Made by a program: the position numbers and the translations under genes. Shown here piece after piece: positions 20,093 through 29,483 of a DNA stretch of 64,000 bases. The notes beneath the pieces are model-generated. The model did no database searches and was not told the origin of the DNA. It saw only the letters and a list, made by a program, of their open reading frames with translations. This DNA comes from Demequina lignilytica (lineage in GTDB: Bacteria; Actinomycetota; Actinomycetes; Actinomycetales; Demequinaceae): assembly GCF_030418305.1 (NCBI RefSeq), contig NZ_JAUHPX010000005.1:1-64000 (forward strand), read 5' to 3'. The first letter of the stretch is position 1. The number at the start of each line of letters is the position of its first letter.

Positions 20093-21421
20093 TCAGGACG
20101 GCTCGACGTACGCGCCGCGCGTGACGTCGACGCCGATCGGCTCGACATCGGTTCGACGCGGCGTCAGCCGGGAGACGAAGCCCGGCGAGTCTTCCAGCAC
20201 GAGCTCCCACGCGAACCCGGCGGTCCCGGTGAGCTCCGTGCCGGCGGCCACGTCGAGCGGGAGGGACGCGACGGTGCCGGCGCTGAGGGTGCGGCTCACC
20301 ACCTCCGCACCCGACGCGTCGGTGAGGGTGAAGGTGCCGACCGTGGGCGCGTAGACCACCACGGCCGTGGTGTGCTCGCCGACACGGACGGACCTCGGCA
20401 TGCCGTCCGCGATCGCCTGCGCGGGCGACCAGGCGAGGTCCCAGGCCTGCGCGTCGCGCGGGCCGTCGATCACCGCGCGCGGCACGCGGACCATCGCGGC
20501 GGCCGTGACCGGCGCGTCGGCCTCGATGGTGATCGCGCCCGCGTCGACCTGGGGCACCACGACCTCCGTCACGACGCCGGGCTCGAGCTCGAGGGCGCTC
20601 ACCCCTCCCCACGTCGCGGCGCCCTGTCCGGTGAGCAGCGCCAGATCCAGGGTCGCACCCTCGGGGGCCATCAGGCGGAGGAGCGTCTCGGCGCCGTCGG
20701 CGGCACTGCCCACACCCGCGATCACGAGCGAGCGGGCGGGAGAGGCCGAGGGGACCACCCAGTCGGTGCCGGCGGGCTGGAAGCCGTCGAGCCGCGAGTC
20801 CTGGATCGCCGCGACCACGCCGGCTCCCGTCGCCGTCACGCGGGTGACGAGCGCCGCCGTCTCGGCCGCGACCCCCTCGATCAGCAGGTCCTGCTGCCCG
20901 CCCGCGGCGACGGACACGACGGTGCGGTCGTCGACCTGCCCCAGGGGGCCGTAGTAGGTGACCGTGACCTCGGTCGACGCCTCGGTCGGGTTGGTGAGCA
21001 CCAGCCGGGCGCTCGACCCGAGCGCGGTCGATCCACCGACCAGCCACTGCTCCTGCGACGGCGCCGTGCAGCCGGCCGCCGCCAGGCCCGCCACGTCGCC
21101 GCCGCCGACCCGCTCGACCGAGGCCCCGGTGTCCGCGCCGGTGGTGAAGCCGGCCCCGGCCCCCTGGCGGTCCTCCCCCTCGGCATCGTAGGCGACGTCG
21201 TCCGAGCCCGAGTCGAGCGCGGCGTCGCCGGACTCGATCTGGCCCACGGGGATCTCGACCTGGCCCGGGCAGGCGAGCGGCTGCTGGTCGGGCGTCACCT
21301 CGCCCTGGTAGGGCGCGGACGCGAGCGGCTCGCCCGCCGGGATCGCGCCCGTGAGGGCCGCCGCCGCGACCACCGCCGCGCCGGCGAGCACGGCGCCGAC
21401 CCGGCTCCACCGCATCGTCAT
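20093..21421 (-). CDS. DUF5719 family exported protein
   Basis: A 442-residue protein. An N-terminal signal or anchor helix (about residues 7-27, VGAVLAGAAVVAAAALTGAI) is followed by an extracytoplasmic region rich in beta-strand repeats of the type LVLTNPTEASTEVTVTYYGP. This matches the DUF5719 family of Micrococcales, of unknown function. The ATG at 21421 overlaps the stop of the preceding glycosyltransferase (ATGA). The two are therefore translationally coupled and probably cooperate at the cell surface, perhaps in polysaccharide synthesis or anchoring. The segment contains no catalytic motif that I can recognise. Confidence 0.82.
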   Translation of the reverse strand: MTMRWSRVGAVLAGAAVVAAAALTGAIPAGEPLASAPYQGEVTPDQQPLACPGQVEIPVGQIESGDAALDSGSDDVAYDAEGEDRQGAGAGFTTGADTGASVERVGGGDVAGLAAAGCTAPSQEQWLVGGSTALGSSARLVLTNPTEASTEVTVTYYGPLGQVDDRTVVSVAAGGQQDLLIEGVAAETAALVTRVTATGAGVVAAIQDSRLDGFQPAGTDWVVPSASPARSLVIAGVGSAADGAETLLRLMAPEGATLDLALLTGQGAATWGGVSALELEPGVVTEVVVPQVDAGAITIEADAPVTAAAMVRVPRAVIDGPRDAQAWDLAWSPAQAIADGMPRSVRVGEHTTAVVVYAPTVGTFTLTDASGAEVVSRTLSAGTVASLPLDVAAGTELTGTAGFAWELVLEDSPGFVSRLTPRRTDVEPIGVDVTRGAYVEPS

Positions 21422-24400
21422 CGTCTCACCGCCCTGTGCCGCCGGTCGTGCAGCGGGATCATGCCGATCATGGCCCATCCGACGGCGACGACGGCGGCCC
21501 ACCACCACACCCGGTAGGTGCGGTCCTCGTACTCGTACGCGACGTGCGCGGCGCCCGCCGGGACCGCGAACGCCACCCGCCCCAGCGCATCGTCGACCCG
21601 CTCGAGCGCGACGCCGTCGGCGGACGCCTGCCACCCGTCGGCGTCCGGTACGGCGACGATCAGGCGGCCCTCCTCGAGACCCTCGGTGACCACCTCGCCT
21701 CCCCGGCCGTCGGCGTCGAGCACCACCGCGTCGGTGCCGCCCGTCTCGATCCAGGCGCGCGAGACGGGGGCATCGCCCGCCGTGCGCGGCACCCGATAAC
21801 TGGTGCCGTACTCGCTCGCGCCGATCAGCCGCAGCCCGGCCATCTGGCTCAGCGCGCCGCCGACCTGCGTCGATCCGGGCGCCGCGACCACGACGCCGAC
21901 GCCCCAGTCGGCGAGCGGCTGCTGCGCGGTCGCCCCCGAGCCGGCCAGCAGGGTGACCAGCGGCTCGAGCACCTGCCCCGGATCGGAGCCTCCGGCGAGG
22001 AGCGACCCGTCGAGCGCGCGGTCGGCGCGACCGGCTAGCAGCACGGTCCCGTCGGTCTCGAGCAGCGAGTAGCGGACGCCCGCGTCGGTGTCGGCGACCA
22101 CCAGGACGCGTTGGCGGGTCGGCAGGTCCTGCTCGAGCGTCGCAACCAGCGGCAGCACCCGGGCGTCGACGGGGTGCACGTCGCCCCGCTCGGCCCGCCC
22201 GGGCCAGGCCTCGACTACCACCGCGGCGGCGATCACGCCGCACGCGGCGACGATCCCGAGCGAGAGCGCGAGCCGGCGGCCGGCGCGCGCCCGCCCCGCG
22301 CCGGCGTCCCACGCGCGGAACGATGCCGCGGCGACGGCGGTGAGCAGCCCGAGCACCATGAGCGAGCTGCCGGGGCCGGCGAAGCCGTTCGCCTCCGCAC
22401 CCGTCGCGGTCGCGGGCACCACCACGGTGCGCTGCGCGGCGACGGCCACCGTGAGCCCGACGGCGGCGACGCCGAGACCGGCGGCGACGCGCGCGGGCGC
22501 CCGTCCGGACAGGAGCGCGAGGGCCGCCGCGGCGACCACCGCGAGCCCGACCGCTCCGACCACCAGCGTGCCCGGCAGGTCCAGGCCCGGCACCCCGCGC
22601 GAATGGTCGGTCAGGCCCAGCAGGATGCGCCACGGCGCCGTGACGCCGGACGCCAGCGCGGGTCCGGGTTCGCGCGCGAGGATCGCCCACGCCTGCGACG
22701 TCAGCGGCCCCGCCTCCCAGGCGGCGACCAGCGCCGGCCCGGAGACGATCAACGGCGCCGCCGCCGCGGTCCACACGCGCCAGCGCGCACTCCGCGCGAA
22801 GGCGCCCGCGACGACGATGACCGCGACCAGCGGGACCAGGAGCACCGGCGCCGCGACCACGATCACGGCGGAGGAGAACGCGGCGCCCATGGCGGCGCTC
22901 GGGGAGGCGAGCCGCACCGGCGGGTGCTCCTCGCCGTCGCCCACCGCCTCGCCGCGGTGCCAGCCCGCCGCCCGCGCGATCGCGAGCGCGGCCCACGGCA
23001 GCATCACGTGGGCGACGACCGCGCCCACGCGGCCGTCGGAGATCGCCTGGAGGTGCAGGGGCCAGAGCCCGTACGCGAGCGCGATGAGGGCGCGTGCCCA
23101 CAGCGAGCGCGTCGCGGCGCCCGACGCGAACCAGGCGGACATCGCCGCGAGGGCGACCCCGAGACCCAGCAGCAAGCCGATCCACACGCGGGTCCCGCCC
23201 GGGAGGGCGGCGGCGGGGAGCATCAGGGCGGCGAACGCCCCGTCGGTCGCGGGGGCGCCCAGGCCCTCGACGGTCCAGCCCGACCAGGTGCGCTCCCACA
23301 GGTACGACAGCGGCACGTCGGTCACCCCGAGCGCCTCGCCGGCCAGCATGCGCCCGCCGATAAGCGCGCGCAGCCAGGTGCCGTGCAGCAGCACGGAGAC
23401 CGTGATCGCCGCGACCAGCACGCCGCCCAGCGCCGCACGCCGCCGCAGGCCTGCCGCCGCGACCTCCTGCGCGACCATGTCGGTGGGCGCGGACGCCGCC
23501 TTCCAGCGGTCGTAGGCGCGCAGCTCGCGCGACCTCACGTGCGTCCCGACGCCACGGACGCCCACCAGGAAGGGCCGCACGGCGGAGCGCGGGCGCGACG
23601 CGCCGCGGCGGATCCGCGCGCGCATGCCGGGGACGGCGGGCAGGCGCGCGAGCACGCGCCACGGCACCGCCAGGTCGGCCCCGACCATCCGGGACTCGTT
23701 CTGCGCGATCCGGAGCACCGCGCGCGCCAGCGCCGAGAGGAACATCCACACGAGCAGCAGCGGCACCCAGGGCAGCCGGCTCCAGGACAGCGCGTGCAGC
23801 CATTCGCCGGTGCGCCGGAGCCCGTACGTCGCGGCGCGGCCGCGGCCGCCATGGCGCAGGCCGTCGAGGCCCTCCTGCGCATGGCGCATCAGCGCGGTCG
23901 GGACGATCACGACGTCGTCGCCGGCGCTCCAGGCGCGGCGGCACAGATGCAGGCTGGACCCGTAGCCGCGGTACGCGGGCTCGACACCGCCGAGCCGCTC
24001 CCAGGCCTCCCGCCGCACGAGCGCACCCGCGAGCGAGGCCCCGAGCACGTCCTCGCGCTCGTCGTACTGGCCCTGGTTGATGTCGTCCTCGTCGACCAGG
24101 TCGATGCGGCGGGCGCCCACCCGGGTGGTGCTGATGCCGAGACCCACCAGCCTGCTCGTGTCGTCCCACCGCACCTGCGCGGGGGCGATCACCGCCGCGG
24201 CCGTCCGCCGCTTCGCCGCTGCGACCAGCAGCGCCAGCGCGTCGGGCAGCGGCGCGGTGTCGTCGTGCAGCAGCCACAGCAGCTCGCGGGAGTGCGCGGG
24301 ATGGGCGGCGAGCACCGCGTCGACGGACGCGCCGTAGTCGGCGGCCAGGTCGACGCTCCGGTCGACCTCGAGGCCCTCAGGCGCCGCCCCGTGGTCCTCG

Positions 24401-24534
24401 CCGGCGGGGGTCACGACGTGCACGACGTCGGGTCTCACCGACTGGGCGGCCACGGCCGCGAGCACCTCGGGAAGCAGGGTGGAGCGACCGTCGGAGACGA
24501 CGACGGCGCGCACCAGCAGGCGCGCAGAGCTCAT
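21418..24534 (-). CDS. GT2-family membrane glycosyltransferase with long C-terminal membrane region
   Basis: A 1038-residue fusion. Residues about 1-260 form a family 2 glycosyltransferase domain (LLWLLHDDTAPLPDAL gives the DxD-like HDD metal site, then GASLAGALVRREAWERLGG). The remainder holds about a dozen membrane helices and a final extracytoplasmic domain of about 250 residues before a last helix and a basic tail. The layout resembles actinobacterial envelope-polysaccharide polymerases or exporters. It is first in a two-gene unit with DUF5719 and 24 bases downstream of whiB2 on the same strand, so whiB2 transcription may continue into it. Sugar donor and product are unknown. Confidence 0.85.
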   Translation of the reverse strand: MSSARLLVRAVVVSDGRSTLLPEVLAAVAAQSVRPDVVHVVTPAGEDHGAAPEGLEVDRSVDLAADYGASVDAVLAAHPAHSRELLWLLHDDTAPLPDALALLVAAAKRRTAAAVIAPAQVRWDDTSRLVGLGISTTRVGARRIDLVDEDDINQGQYDEREDVLGASLAGALVRREAWERLGGVEPAYRGYGSSLHLCRRAWSAGDDVVIVPTALMRHAQEGLDGLRHGGRGRAATYGLRRTGEWLHALSWSRLPWVPLLLVWMFLSALARAVLRIAQNESRMVGADLAVPWRVLARLPAVPGMRARIRRGASRPRSAVRPFLVGVRGVGTHVRSRELRAYDRWKAASAPTDMVAQEVAAAGLRRRAALGGVLVAAITVSVLLHGTWLRALIGGRMLAGEALGVTDVPLSYLWERTWSGWTVEGLGAPATDGAFAALMLPAAALPGGTRVWIGLLLGLGVALAAMSAWFASGAATRSLWARALIALAYGLWPLHLQAISDGRVGAVVAHVMLPWAALAIARAAGWHRGEAVGDGEEHPPVRLASPSAAMGAAFSSAVIVVAAPVLLVPLVAVIVVAGAFARSARWRVWTAAAAPLIVSGPALVAAWEAGPLTSQAWAILAREPGPALASGVTAPWRILLGLTDHSRGVPGLDLPGTLVVGAVGLAVVAAAALALLSGRAPARVAAGLGVAAVGLTVAVAAQRTVVVPATATGAEANGFAGPGSSLMVLGLLTAVAAASFRAWDAGAGRARAGRRLALSLGIVAACGVIAAAVVVEAWPGRAERGDVHPVDARVLPLVATLEQDLPTRQRVLVVADTDAGVRYSLLETDGTVLLAGRADRALDGSLLAGGSDPGQVLEPLVTLLAGSGATAQQPLADWGVGVVVAAPGSTQVGGALSQMAGLRLIGASEYGTSYRVPRTAGDAPVSRAWIETGGTDAVVLDADGRGGEVVTEGLEEGRLIVAVPDADGWQASADGVALERVDDALGRVAFAVPAGAAHVAYEYEDRTYRVWWWAAVVAVGWAMIGMIPLHDRRHRAVRR

Positions 24535-24558
24535 CGCGCTCCCACGCAGACTCTCCGC

Positions 24559-24879
24559 TCAGACAGCGCGCCGCTTGAGCTTGCGGCGCTCACGCTCGGA
24601 GAGGCCGCCCCAGATGCCGAAGCGCTCATCGTTCGCGAGCGCGTAGTCGAGGCACTCGGAGCGCACGTCGCACGACGCGCACACCTTCTTGGCCTCGCGG
24701 GTCGAGCCGCCCTTCTCGGGGAAGAACGCCTCGGGATCGGTCTGGGCGCACAGCGCGCGCTCCTGCCACGAGAGCGGACCGTCATCGTCCGTCCCGTCGA
24801 AGATGTCGACCACCGACGCGAGCGTCGAGGCCGGCTTGCCTGCGTCGGAGGGCATCGAACCGTCGTAGATATTCCACAT
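24559..24879 (-). CDS. whiB2: WhiB-family regulator, WhiB2/WhmD type
   Basis: A 106-residue iron-sulfur transcription factor. The four cluster cysteines are C44, C67, C70 and C76, followed by GIWGGLSERERRKLKRR (the WhiB turn plus basic tail). An N-terminal extension of about 40 residues with MWNIYDGSMP resembles WhiB2/WhmD, which controls septation in mycobacteria and sporulation in Streptomyces. A GTG lies upstream in frame, but GGAGG at 24888-24892 is eight bases before the ATG at 24879. A strong promoter with an embedded palindrome lies about 70 bases upstream. The gene stands at the head of the glycosyltransferase-DUF5719 unit. Confidence 0.94.
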   Translation of the reverse strand: MWNIYDGSMPSDAGKPASTLASVVDIFDGTDDDGPLSWQERALCAQTDPEAFFPEKGGSTREAKKVCASCDVRSECLDYALANDERFGIWGGLSERERRKLKRRAV

Positions 24880-24947
24880 GGCCCCCACCTCCGTTCACCA
24901 CGAGAACTGCCGATCTCGCTGACGGGACGTACCTCCCGCCTAGAGGA

Positions 24948-24976
24948 ATTACACCCGTGTAAGCACGCCCCGTCAA
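24948..24976 (-). promoter_or_regulatory. whiB2 promoter with palindrome over the -10 box
   Basis: Reading the minus strand, TTGACG (24976-24971) and TGTAAT (24953-24948) are separated by exactly 17 bases. This is a near-consensus SigA-type promoter. The perfect 6+6 palindrome TTACACCCGTGTAA (24949-24962) covers the -10 and inner spacer, which suggests an operator for an unknown repressor or activator. The predicted transcript would start near 24941 and carry a leader of about 60 bases to the whiB2 ATG. The rest of the 287-base gap to 25166 shows no further clear element. Confidence 0.65.
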
Positions 24977-25166
24977 GTCGAAGTGCGCGATCCGTCACGA
25001 CGGTCCCGCACGCGCGCCCGGGCGTGTCGCGCGGCCCCGCCGCCCGGCACCGCGCCATAGCGCCGTGATGCGCGCGTCGAGCATCTCCGAGCCGCGGTGG
25101 GGCGCGGCCGGGATCGCGCTCGCCCACGCCTACACTGACCGGCAGGACGGGGGCCGGAGGCGGACG

Positions 25167-26387
25167 ATGCTCGACGAGGTGCTGGTCGCGGCGCGGCACT
25201 CCCGCGGCGACAGGTGGCGCCGATGGCTGTGGTGGGGCGCCATGGCCGGGGTGGCCGTCCTCGGGTTCCTCGCGGTGTACGCGAACACCCTGGTCACCCA
25301 GCTGGACACCACCCTCACCGCCAACGCGCAGGACGTCGACCACATCGTCGGCGCCCGCCCGAGCAAGTCGGCGACGCCGACCGACGGTGCGGCGGGCGAA
25401 CCGCTGACCATCCTCCTCATGGGGTCCGACACGCGCATCGGCGCCGGCAACCAGGCGGTGGGCGGCGGCGACGTCGAGGGCATGCGCAACGACACGACCA
25501 TCCTGGTCCACGTCTCCGGTGACCGCACCCGCATCGACGCCGTGTCGATCCCGCGCGACGCCCAGGTGGAGATCCCGGAGTGCACCTACCTCGACGGCGG
25601 CACCCACCCGGGCGGCACCGGCGACTTCAACATCGCGTTCTCGAACGGGGGCGCGCAGGGCAACGCGGCCGAGGCCGCGGCGTGCACCATCAAGACGGTC
25701 GAGCAGCTGACCGGCGTCTACATCGACCACTACGCCGTCGCGGACTTCGACGGCTTCATCCGCATGGTCGACGCGATCGGCGGGGTCCCCATGTGCATCC
25801 CGACCAGGATCGTCTCCCGCGAGGCCGACCTCGACCTCGAGGCAGGGCCGCAGATCCTCGACGGTCACGAGGCGCTCGGCTACGCCCGGCTCAGGAAGGC
25901 GGAGGTCGGCGGCGTCTCCGGCTCCGACCTCCAACGGGTGACCCGGCAGCAGCAGCTGCTCAGCCAGGTGGCGAGGACGGTGCTCGCGAAGAACCTGCTC
26001 ACCGACGTGGGCGATCTCACACAGTTCGTGCGCGCGGCGGCGGAGTCGCTCACCATGGATCCCGAGCTGGCGGATACCTCGTACATCATCGGTCTTGCCT
26101 ACGCGCTGCGCGGCATCGATCCCGGCGAGATCACCTTCGCGACGGTCCCCTGGCAGTACACCCCGGACTTCCTCGACGTGGAGCTCCTGCCCGAGGCGGA
26201 GCAGATGTGGGACGATATCCGGAACGACCGCCCGCTGTCCGTCACCGCCGAGGGAGATGCGAGCTCCGCGTGGGACGACGGCAGGAAGACCTCCGAGACC
26301 CCCGCGCCGGCCGCCTCGACCGACCCCGATGACGGCGACGGTGGCTCGGGATCCGGGGCAGCCGACCTCCTGCTGGAGTGCCGCTGA
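25167..26387 (+). CDS. LCP-family (LytR-CpsA-Psr) protein 1
   Basis: A 406-residue LytR-CpsA-Psr ligase-type protein, a family that attaches undecaprenyl-linked glycopolymers (in actinobacteria also arabinogalactan) to peptidoglycan outside the membrane. A single N-terminal membrane helix (about 25-43) precedes the LCP domain with ILLMGSDTR, MRNDTTILVHV, the SIPRDAQVEIP arginine motif and DHYAVADFDGFIRMVDAIGGV. A Pro/Ser/Asp tail ends in a lone Cys. The frame opens at 25065, but GGAGG six bases before the ATG at 25167 decides the start. It is followed 85 bases later by a paralogue. Confidence 0.93.
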   Translation: MLDEVLVAARHSRGDRWRRWLWWGAMAGVAVLGFLAVYANTLVTQLDTTLTANAQDVDHIVGARPSKSATPTDGAAGEPLTILLMGSDTRIGAGNQAVGGGDVEGMRNDTTILVHVSGDRTRIDAVSIPRDAQVEIPECTYLDGGTHPGGTGDFNIAFSNGGAQGNAAEAAACTIKTVEQLTGVYIDHYAVADFDGFIRMVDAIGGVPMCIPTRIVSREADLDLEAGPQILDGHEALGYARLRKAEVGGVSGSDLQRVTRQQQLLSQVARTVLAKNLLTDVGDLTQFVRAAAESLTMDPELADTSYIIGLAYALRGIDPGEITFATVPWQYTPDFLDVELLPEAEQMWDDIRNDRPLSVTAEGDASSAWDDGRKTSETPAPAASTDPDDGDGGSGSGAADLLLECR

Positions 26388-26472
26388 GCACGGCTCGGAA
26401 CCCGAGGCACGCATCGGGCGTTGTGTCGCCGGACCACCGCAGCGTGCCCGCACGCCGACCACAGGAGCATGA

Positions 26473-27726
26473 ATGACCGCCGAGGTGACCGACCCTCGAA
26501 GCAGCCGCCGCCTCAGGCATGCCACGCGCATCCCCGCTCATCGCGCGCTCGCGGCGGTGTTGTCGGTGATCGCCGCGTTCGCCGGGTTCGGCATCGTGTT
26601 CGTCGAGACCAGCCTCAACCGGATCAACGACAGCTTCACGACGCAGGACATCTCGGCGCTCCTGCCCAAGGTGACCCCCACAGCCTCGGCCGACCCCGAG
26701 GACGCGGCCGCGGGCCAGGCCCTGAACATCCTCCTGCTCGGCTCCGACACCCGCCTCGGCGAGGACAACCAGGAGCTCGGCGGCGGCGACGTCGAGGGCA
26801 TGCGCAACGACACGACGATCGTGATGCACATCTCCGCCGACCGCAGCAGGATCGAGATGGTGTCGATCCCGCGCGACTCGCGGGTGGCGATCTCGGACTG
26901 CAGGATGCTCGACGGCAGCACCGTGAAGGGCTGGACCGGCAAGTTCAACATCGCCTTCGCGAACGGCGGCAGGAACGGCAACGTCGCCGAGGCGGCGGCA
27001 TGCGTGGCGACCACCCTGTACGACCTCCTGGGCCTCGAGATCGACCACTATGCGGTGGTCGACATGGAGGGCTTCACGGAGGTCGTCGACGCGCTGGGCG
27101 GCGTGCCGATGTGCATCCCCAACGACGTGTACTCGAAGAAGGCGCACCTCGATCTGGAGGCCGGGGCGCAGGTGCTCGACGGCGAGACCGCGCTCGCGTG
27201 GGCGCGGGCCCGGACCGGCACCGGGCTCGGGGACGGCTCCGACCTGATGCGCATCGACCGTCAGCACGAGCTGCTGACGAACATCGCGCGCAAGGCCCTC
27301 GGACTGAACCTGCTGACCGACGCGACCAAGGGCACCGCCTTCATCACCGCGGTGGCGGAGTCGCTCACCATGGACCCCGAGTTCGGCGACTCGCACTACC
27401 TGCTCGGACTCGCGTGGAGCCTGCGCAACTTCGACACCGAGAATCTCTACATGACGACCATCCCGTGGGAGTACCCCGGCGACGGCACCGGCGACGTCGT
27501 GTGGAAGGAGGCCGAGGCGCAGGCGATGTTCGACGCCATCATGGCCGACCAGTCGATCATCCCCGAGGCCGACGCCACCGACCCGACCGCGAGCGCGAGC
27601 GCGACGGCATCGCCGGAGGCCTCGCCGTCCGCGACCTCGAGCGCGTCGGCGACGCCCAGCATCACGCCCAGCCCCGAGCGCGAGACCGAGCAGGACATCC
27701 TCGACTCCTGCGTGATCGACCAGTAG
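26473..27726 (+). CDS. LCP-family (LytR-CpsA-Psr) protein 2
   Basis: A 417-residue paralogue of the preceding gene with the same layout: membrane helix about 24-42, then the LCP domain with ILLLGSDTR, MRNDTTIVMHI, SIPRDSRVAI and the DHYAVVDMEGFTEVVDALGGVPMCIP block. The C-terminal tail is a repetitive Ala/Ser/Thr linker ending in a Cys (DSCVIDQ), a feature shared with copy 1. AGGAG lies five bases before the ATG at 26473. A strong bidirectional terminator follows the stop. The pair probably arose by tandem duplication and may attach different glycopolymers or act redundantly. Confidence 0.93.
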   Translation: MTAEVTDPRSSRRLRHATRIPAHRALAAVLSVIAAFAGFGIVFVETSLNRINDSFTTQDISALLPKVTPTASADPEDAAAGQALNILLLGSDTRLGEDNQELGGGDVEGMRNDTTIVMHISADRSRIEMVSIPRDSRVAISDCRMLDGSTVKGWTGKFNIAFANGGRNGNVAEAAACVATTLYDLLGLEIDHYAVVDMEGFTEVVDALGGVPMCIPNDVYSKKAHLDLEAGAQVLDGETALAWARARTGTGLGDGSDLMRIDRQHELLTNIARKALGLNLLTDATKGTAFITAVAESLTMDPEFGDSHYLLGLAWSLRNFDTENLYMTTIPWEYPGDGTGDVVWKEAEAQAMFDAIMADQSIIPEADATDPTASASATASPEASPSATSSASATPSITPSPERETEQDILDSCVIDQ

Positions 27727-27738
27727 CCCGCCGCGCGT

Positions 27739-27775
27739 GAGAGGGGCCGCCCCGAGCGTCGGGGCGGCCCCTCTC
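27739..27775. terminator. Bidirectional terminator between LCP2 and purE
   Basis: A 17-base perfect inverted repeat (27739-27755 against 27759-27775, GAGAGGGGCCGCCCCGA arm) with a 3-base loop lies between convergent genes. It begins 12 bases after the LCP2 stop. On the purE side a copy of GCATCGTCCC lies between the stop codon and this stem. Confidence 0.85.
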
Positions 27776-27795
27776 GCGTCGGGGGACGATGCGGG

Positions 27796-28299
27796 TCAGG
27801 CGCGGCGCAGGGCCTCGCCCTTGGCGTAGGCCAGATCGCGGAGCTCCTCCTGGAACTCCCGCATGCGCTCGCGCAGTCGCGCCGCCTCGGCGCCCTCGCC
27901 CACCCCCAGGATGCGGGCGGCGAGCAGGCCCGCGTTGCGCGCTCCTCCGATCGACACGGTGGCGACCGGCACGCCCGCGGGCATCTGGACGATGCTGAGC
28001 AGCGAGTCCATGCCGTCGAGGTGCTTCAGCGGCACCGGCACGCCGATCACGGGCAGCGTGGTCACGGAGGCGAGCATGCCCGGCAGGTGCGCGGCGCCGC
28101 CGGCACCCGCGATGATCACCTGCAGGCCCCGCGACTCGGCCTCGCGACCGTAGGCGATCATCTGCTCGGGCATGCGGTGGGCGGAGACGACGTCCTTCTC
28201 GAAGGCGATGCCGAACTCCGCGAGCGCCTCCCCTGCGGCCTTCATGGTCGGCCAGTCGGAGTCCGAGCCCATGACGATGCCCACCCGAATCGCGCTCAT
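27796..28299 (-). CDS. purE: N5-carboxyaminoimidazole ribonucleotide mutase PurE
   Basis: A 167-residue class I PurE that converts N5-CAIR to CAIR in purine synthesis. The N-terminal [14 protein letters not shown] phosphate loop, the SAHR active-site histidine motif (about residues 40-43) and the [10 protein letters not shown] loop are all present. The ATG at 28299 overlaps the purK stop (ATGA), and GGAGGTGC lies just before it. It is the second gene of purK-purE and ends at a bidirectional terminator. Length and motifs are normal. The terminal helix is slightly longer than in E. coli. Confidence 0.97.
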   Translation of the reverse strand: MSAIRVGIVMGSDSDWPTMKAAGEALAEFGIAFEKDVVSAHRMPEQMIAYGREAESRGLQVIIAGAGGAAHLPGMLASVTTLPVIGVPVPLKHLDGMDSLLSIVQMPAGVPVATVSIGGARNAGLLAARILGVGEGAEAARLRERMREFQEELRDLAYAKGEALRRA

Positions 28300-29438
28300 G
28301 CCGCACCTCCGTCCCTCACGATAGCGGCGGCGGCGACGGCGCGGCCGTACGCCTCGTCCCGCGTGGCGGCCGAGACGTTGACGTGGCCGACCTTCCTCCC
28401 CGCGCGCACGCCCTTGCCGTAGAGCTGCACCTTCGCGCCCGGGTCGCCGATCTCCGCCAGCGCATCGGTGAGGGTGGCGCGGGCACCGCCGAGCACGTTG
28501 GCCATCACGGTCCAGGGGGCCGTCGGGGCGGTGTCGCCGAGCGGCAGGTCCAGCACCGCACGCAGGTGCTGCTCGAACTGGCTGGTGACCGCGCCGTCGA
28601 TGGTCCAGTGACCCGAGTTGTGGGGACGCATCGCCAGCTCGTTGACCAGGATGCGGTCGCCGGCGAGGAAGAGCTCCACCGCGAGCACGCCGGTGACGCC
28701 GAGGCCCTCCGCGACGGCCTCGCCGATGCGCGCGGCCTCGGCCGCCACGTCGCCGGGAAGGTCGGGAGCCGGCGCGATCACCTCGGAGCACACCCCGGCC
28801 CGCTGGATCGACTCGACGGTCGGCCACGCCCGCATCTCGCCCGATGGACGTCGCGCGACGAGCACGGCGAGCTCGCGGTCGAACGGCACCTTCTCCTCGA
28901 GCAGCACGCGCGGGCCGCCGTCGGCCGCGGCGCGCAGCCAGTCGGCGGCCTCGTGCGGGGCGTGGATCACCCGCACGCCCTTGCCGTCGTAGCCGCCGCG
29001 GGAGGTCTTGAGCACGCCCGCTCCGCCGTGCACGGCGAGGAAGTCCTCGACGTCGCCTTCGGTGTCGACGTGGGTCCACGCCGGGTTCGGCAGGCCGAGC
29101 GCATCCATCCGCGTGCGCATCTCGATCTTGTCCTGTGCGAACAGCAGGGCGTGGAGCCCGGGACGCGCGGGCACGCCGCACTCCTCGGCGGCGTCGAAGA
29201 CGTCCGCCGGGATGTGCTCGTGCTCCCACGTCAGCGCGGCGGGGCGGGGATGCGCGAGCAGCCGCTGGATCGCATCGGGATCCGTCGGCAGGCCCACCAC
29301 CGTCTGGTGCGCGGGCAGGGCGGAGGCGGCCTCGGGCGACTCGACCAGGACGCGCAGGGTCAGGCCCAGCGCGGTGGCGGGTGCGGCCATCATGCGGGCG
29401 AGCTGCCCGCCGCCGACGACGGCGACGATCGGGGTCAT
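28296..29438 (-). CDS. purK: N5-carboxyaminoimidazole ribonucleotide synthase PurK
   Basis: A 380-residue ATP-grasp enzyme making N5-CAIR from AIR, bicarbonate and ATP. The N-terminal [18 protein letters not shown] loop, the [17 protein letters not shown]-binding loop and the [30 protein letters not shown] active-site segment are intact. It is coupled by ATGA to purE. The ATG at 29438 gives a standard N-terminus. It is divergent from the GtrA gene with a 45-base gap, so the two promoters must overlap or be very compact. No riboswitch-like leader is apparent. Confidence 0.97.
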   Translation of the reverse strand: MTPIVAVVGGGQLARMMAAPATALGLTLRVLVESPEAASALPAHQTVVGLPTDPDAIQRLLAHPRPAALTWEHEHIPADVFDAAEECGVPARPGLHALLFAQDKIEMRTRMDALGLPNPAWTHVDTEGDVEDFLAVHGGAGVLKTSRGGYDGKGVRVIHAPHEAADWLRAAADGGPRVLLEEKVPFDRELAVLVARRPSGEMRAWPTVESIQRAGVCSEVIAPAPDLPGDVAAEAARIGEAVAEGLGVTGVLAVELFLAGDRILVNELAMRPHNSGHWTIDGAVTSQFEQHLRAVLDLPLGDTAPTAPWTVMANVLGGARATLTDALAEIGDPGAKVQLYGKGVRAGRKVGHVNVSAATRDEAYGRAVAAAAIVRDGGAA

Positions 29439-29483
29439 GGGGTCAAACCTACCGGGGTCCGGGCGGCGCTAGGCTCGACCCTC

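Noticed and set aside
24531-26531. Minus-strand frame of 666 codons covering whiB2 and LCP1
   Set aside because: It is antisense to LCP1 and out of frame with whiB2, with no recognisable domain.
29439-29483. Possible purine riboswitch or leader before purK
   Set aside because: The divergent gap is only 45 bases, too short for a known purine aptamer, and no conserved core is visible.
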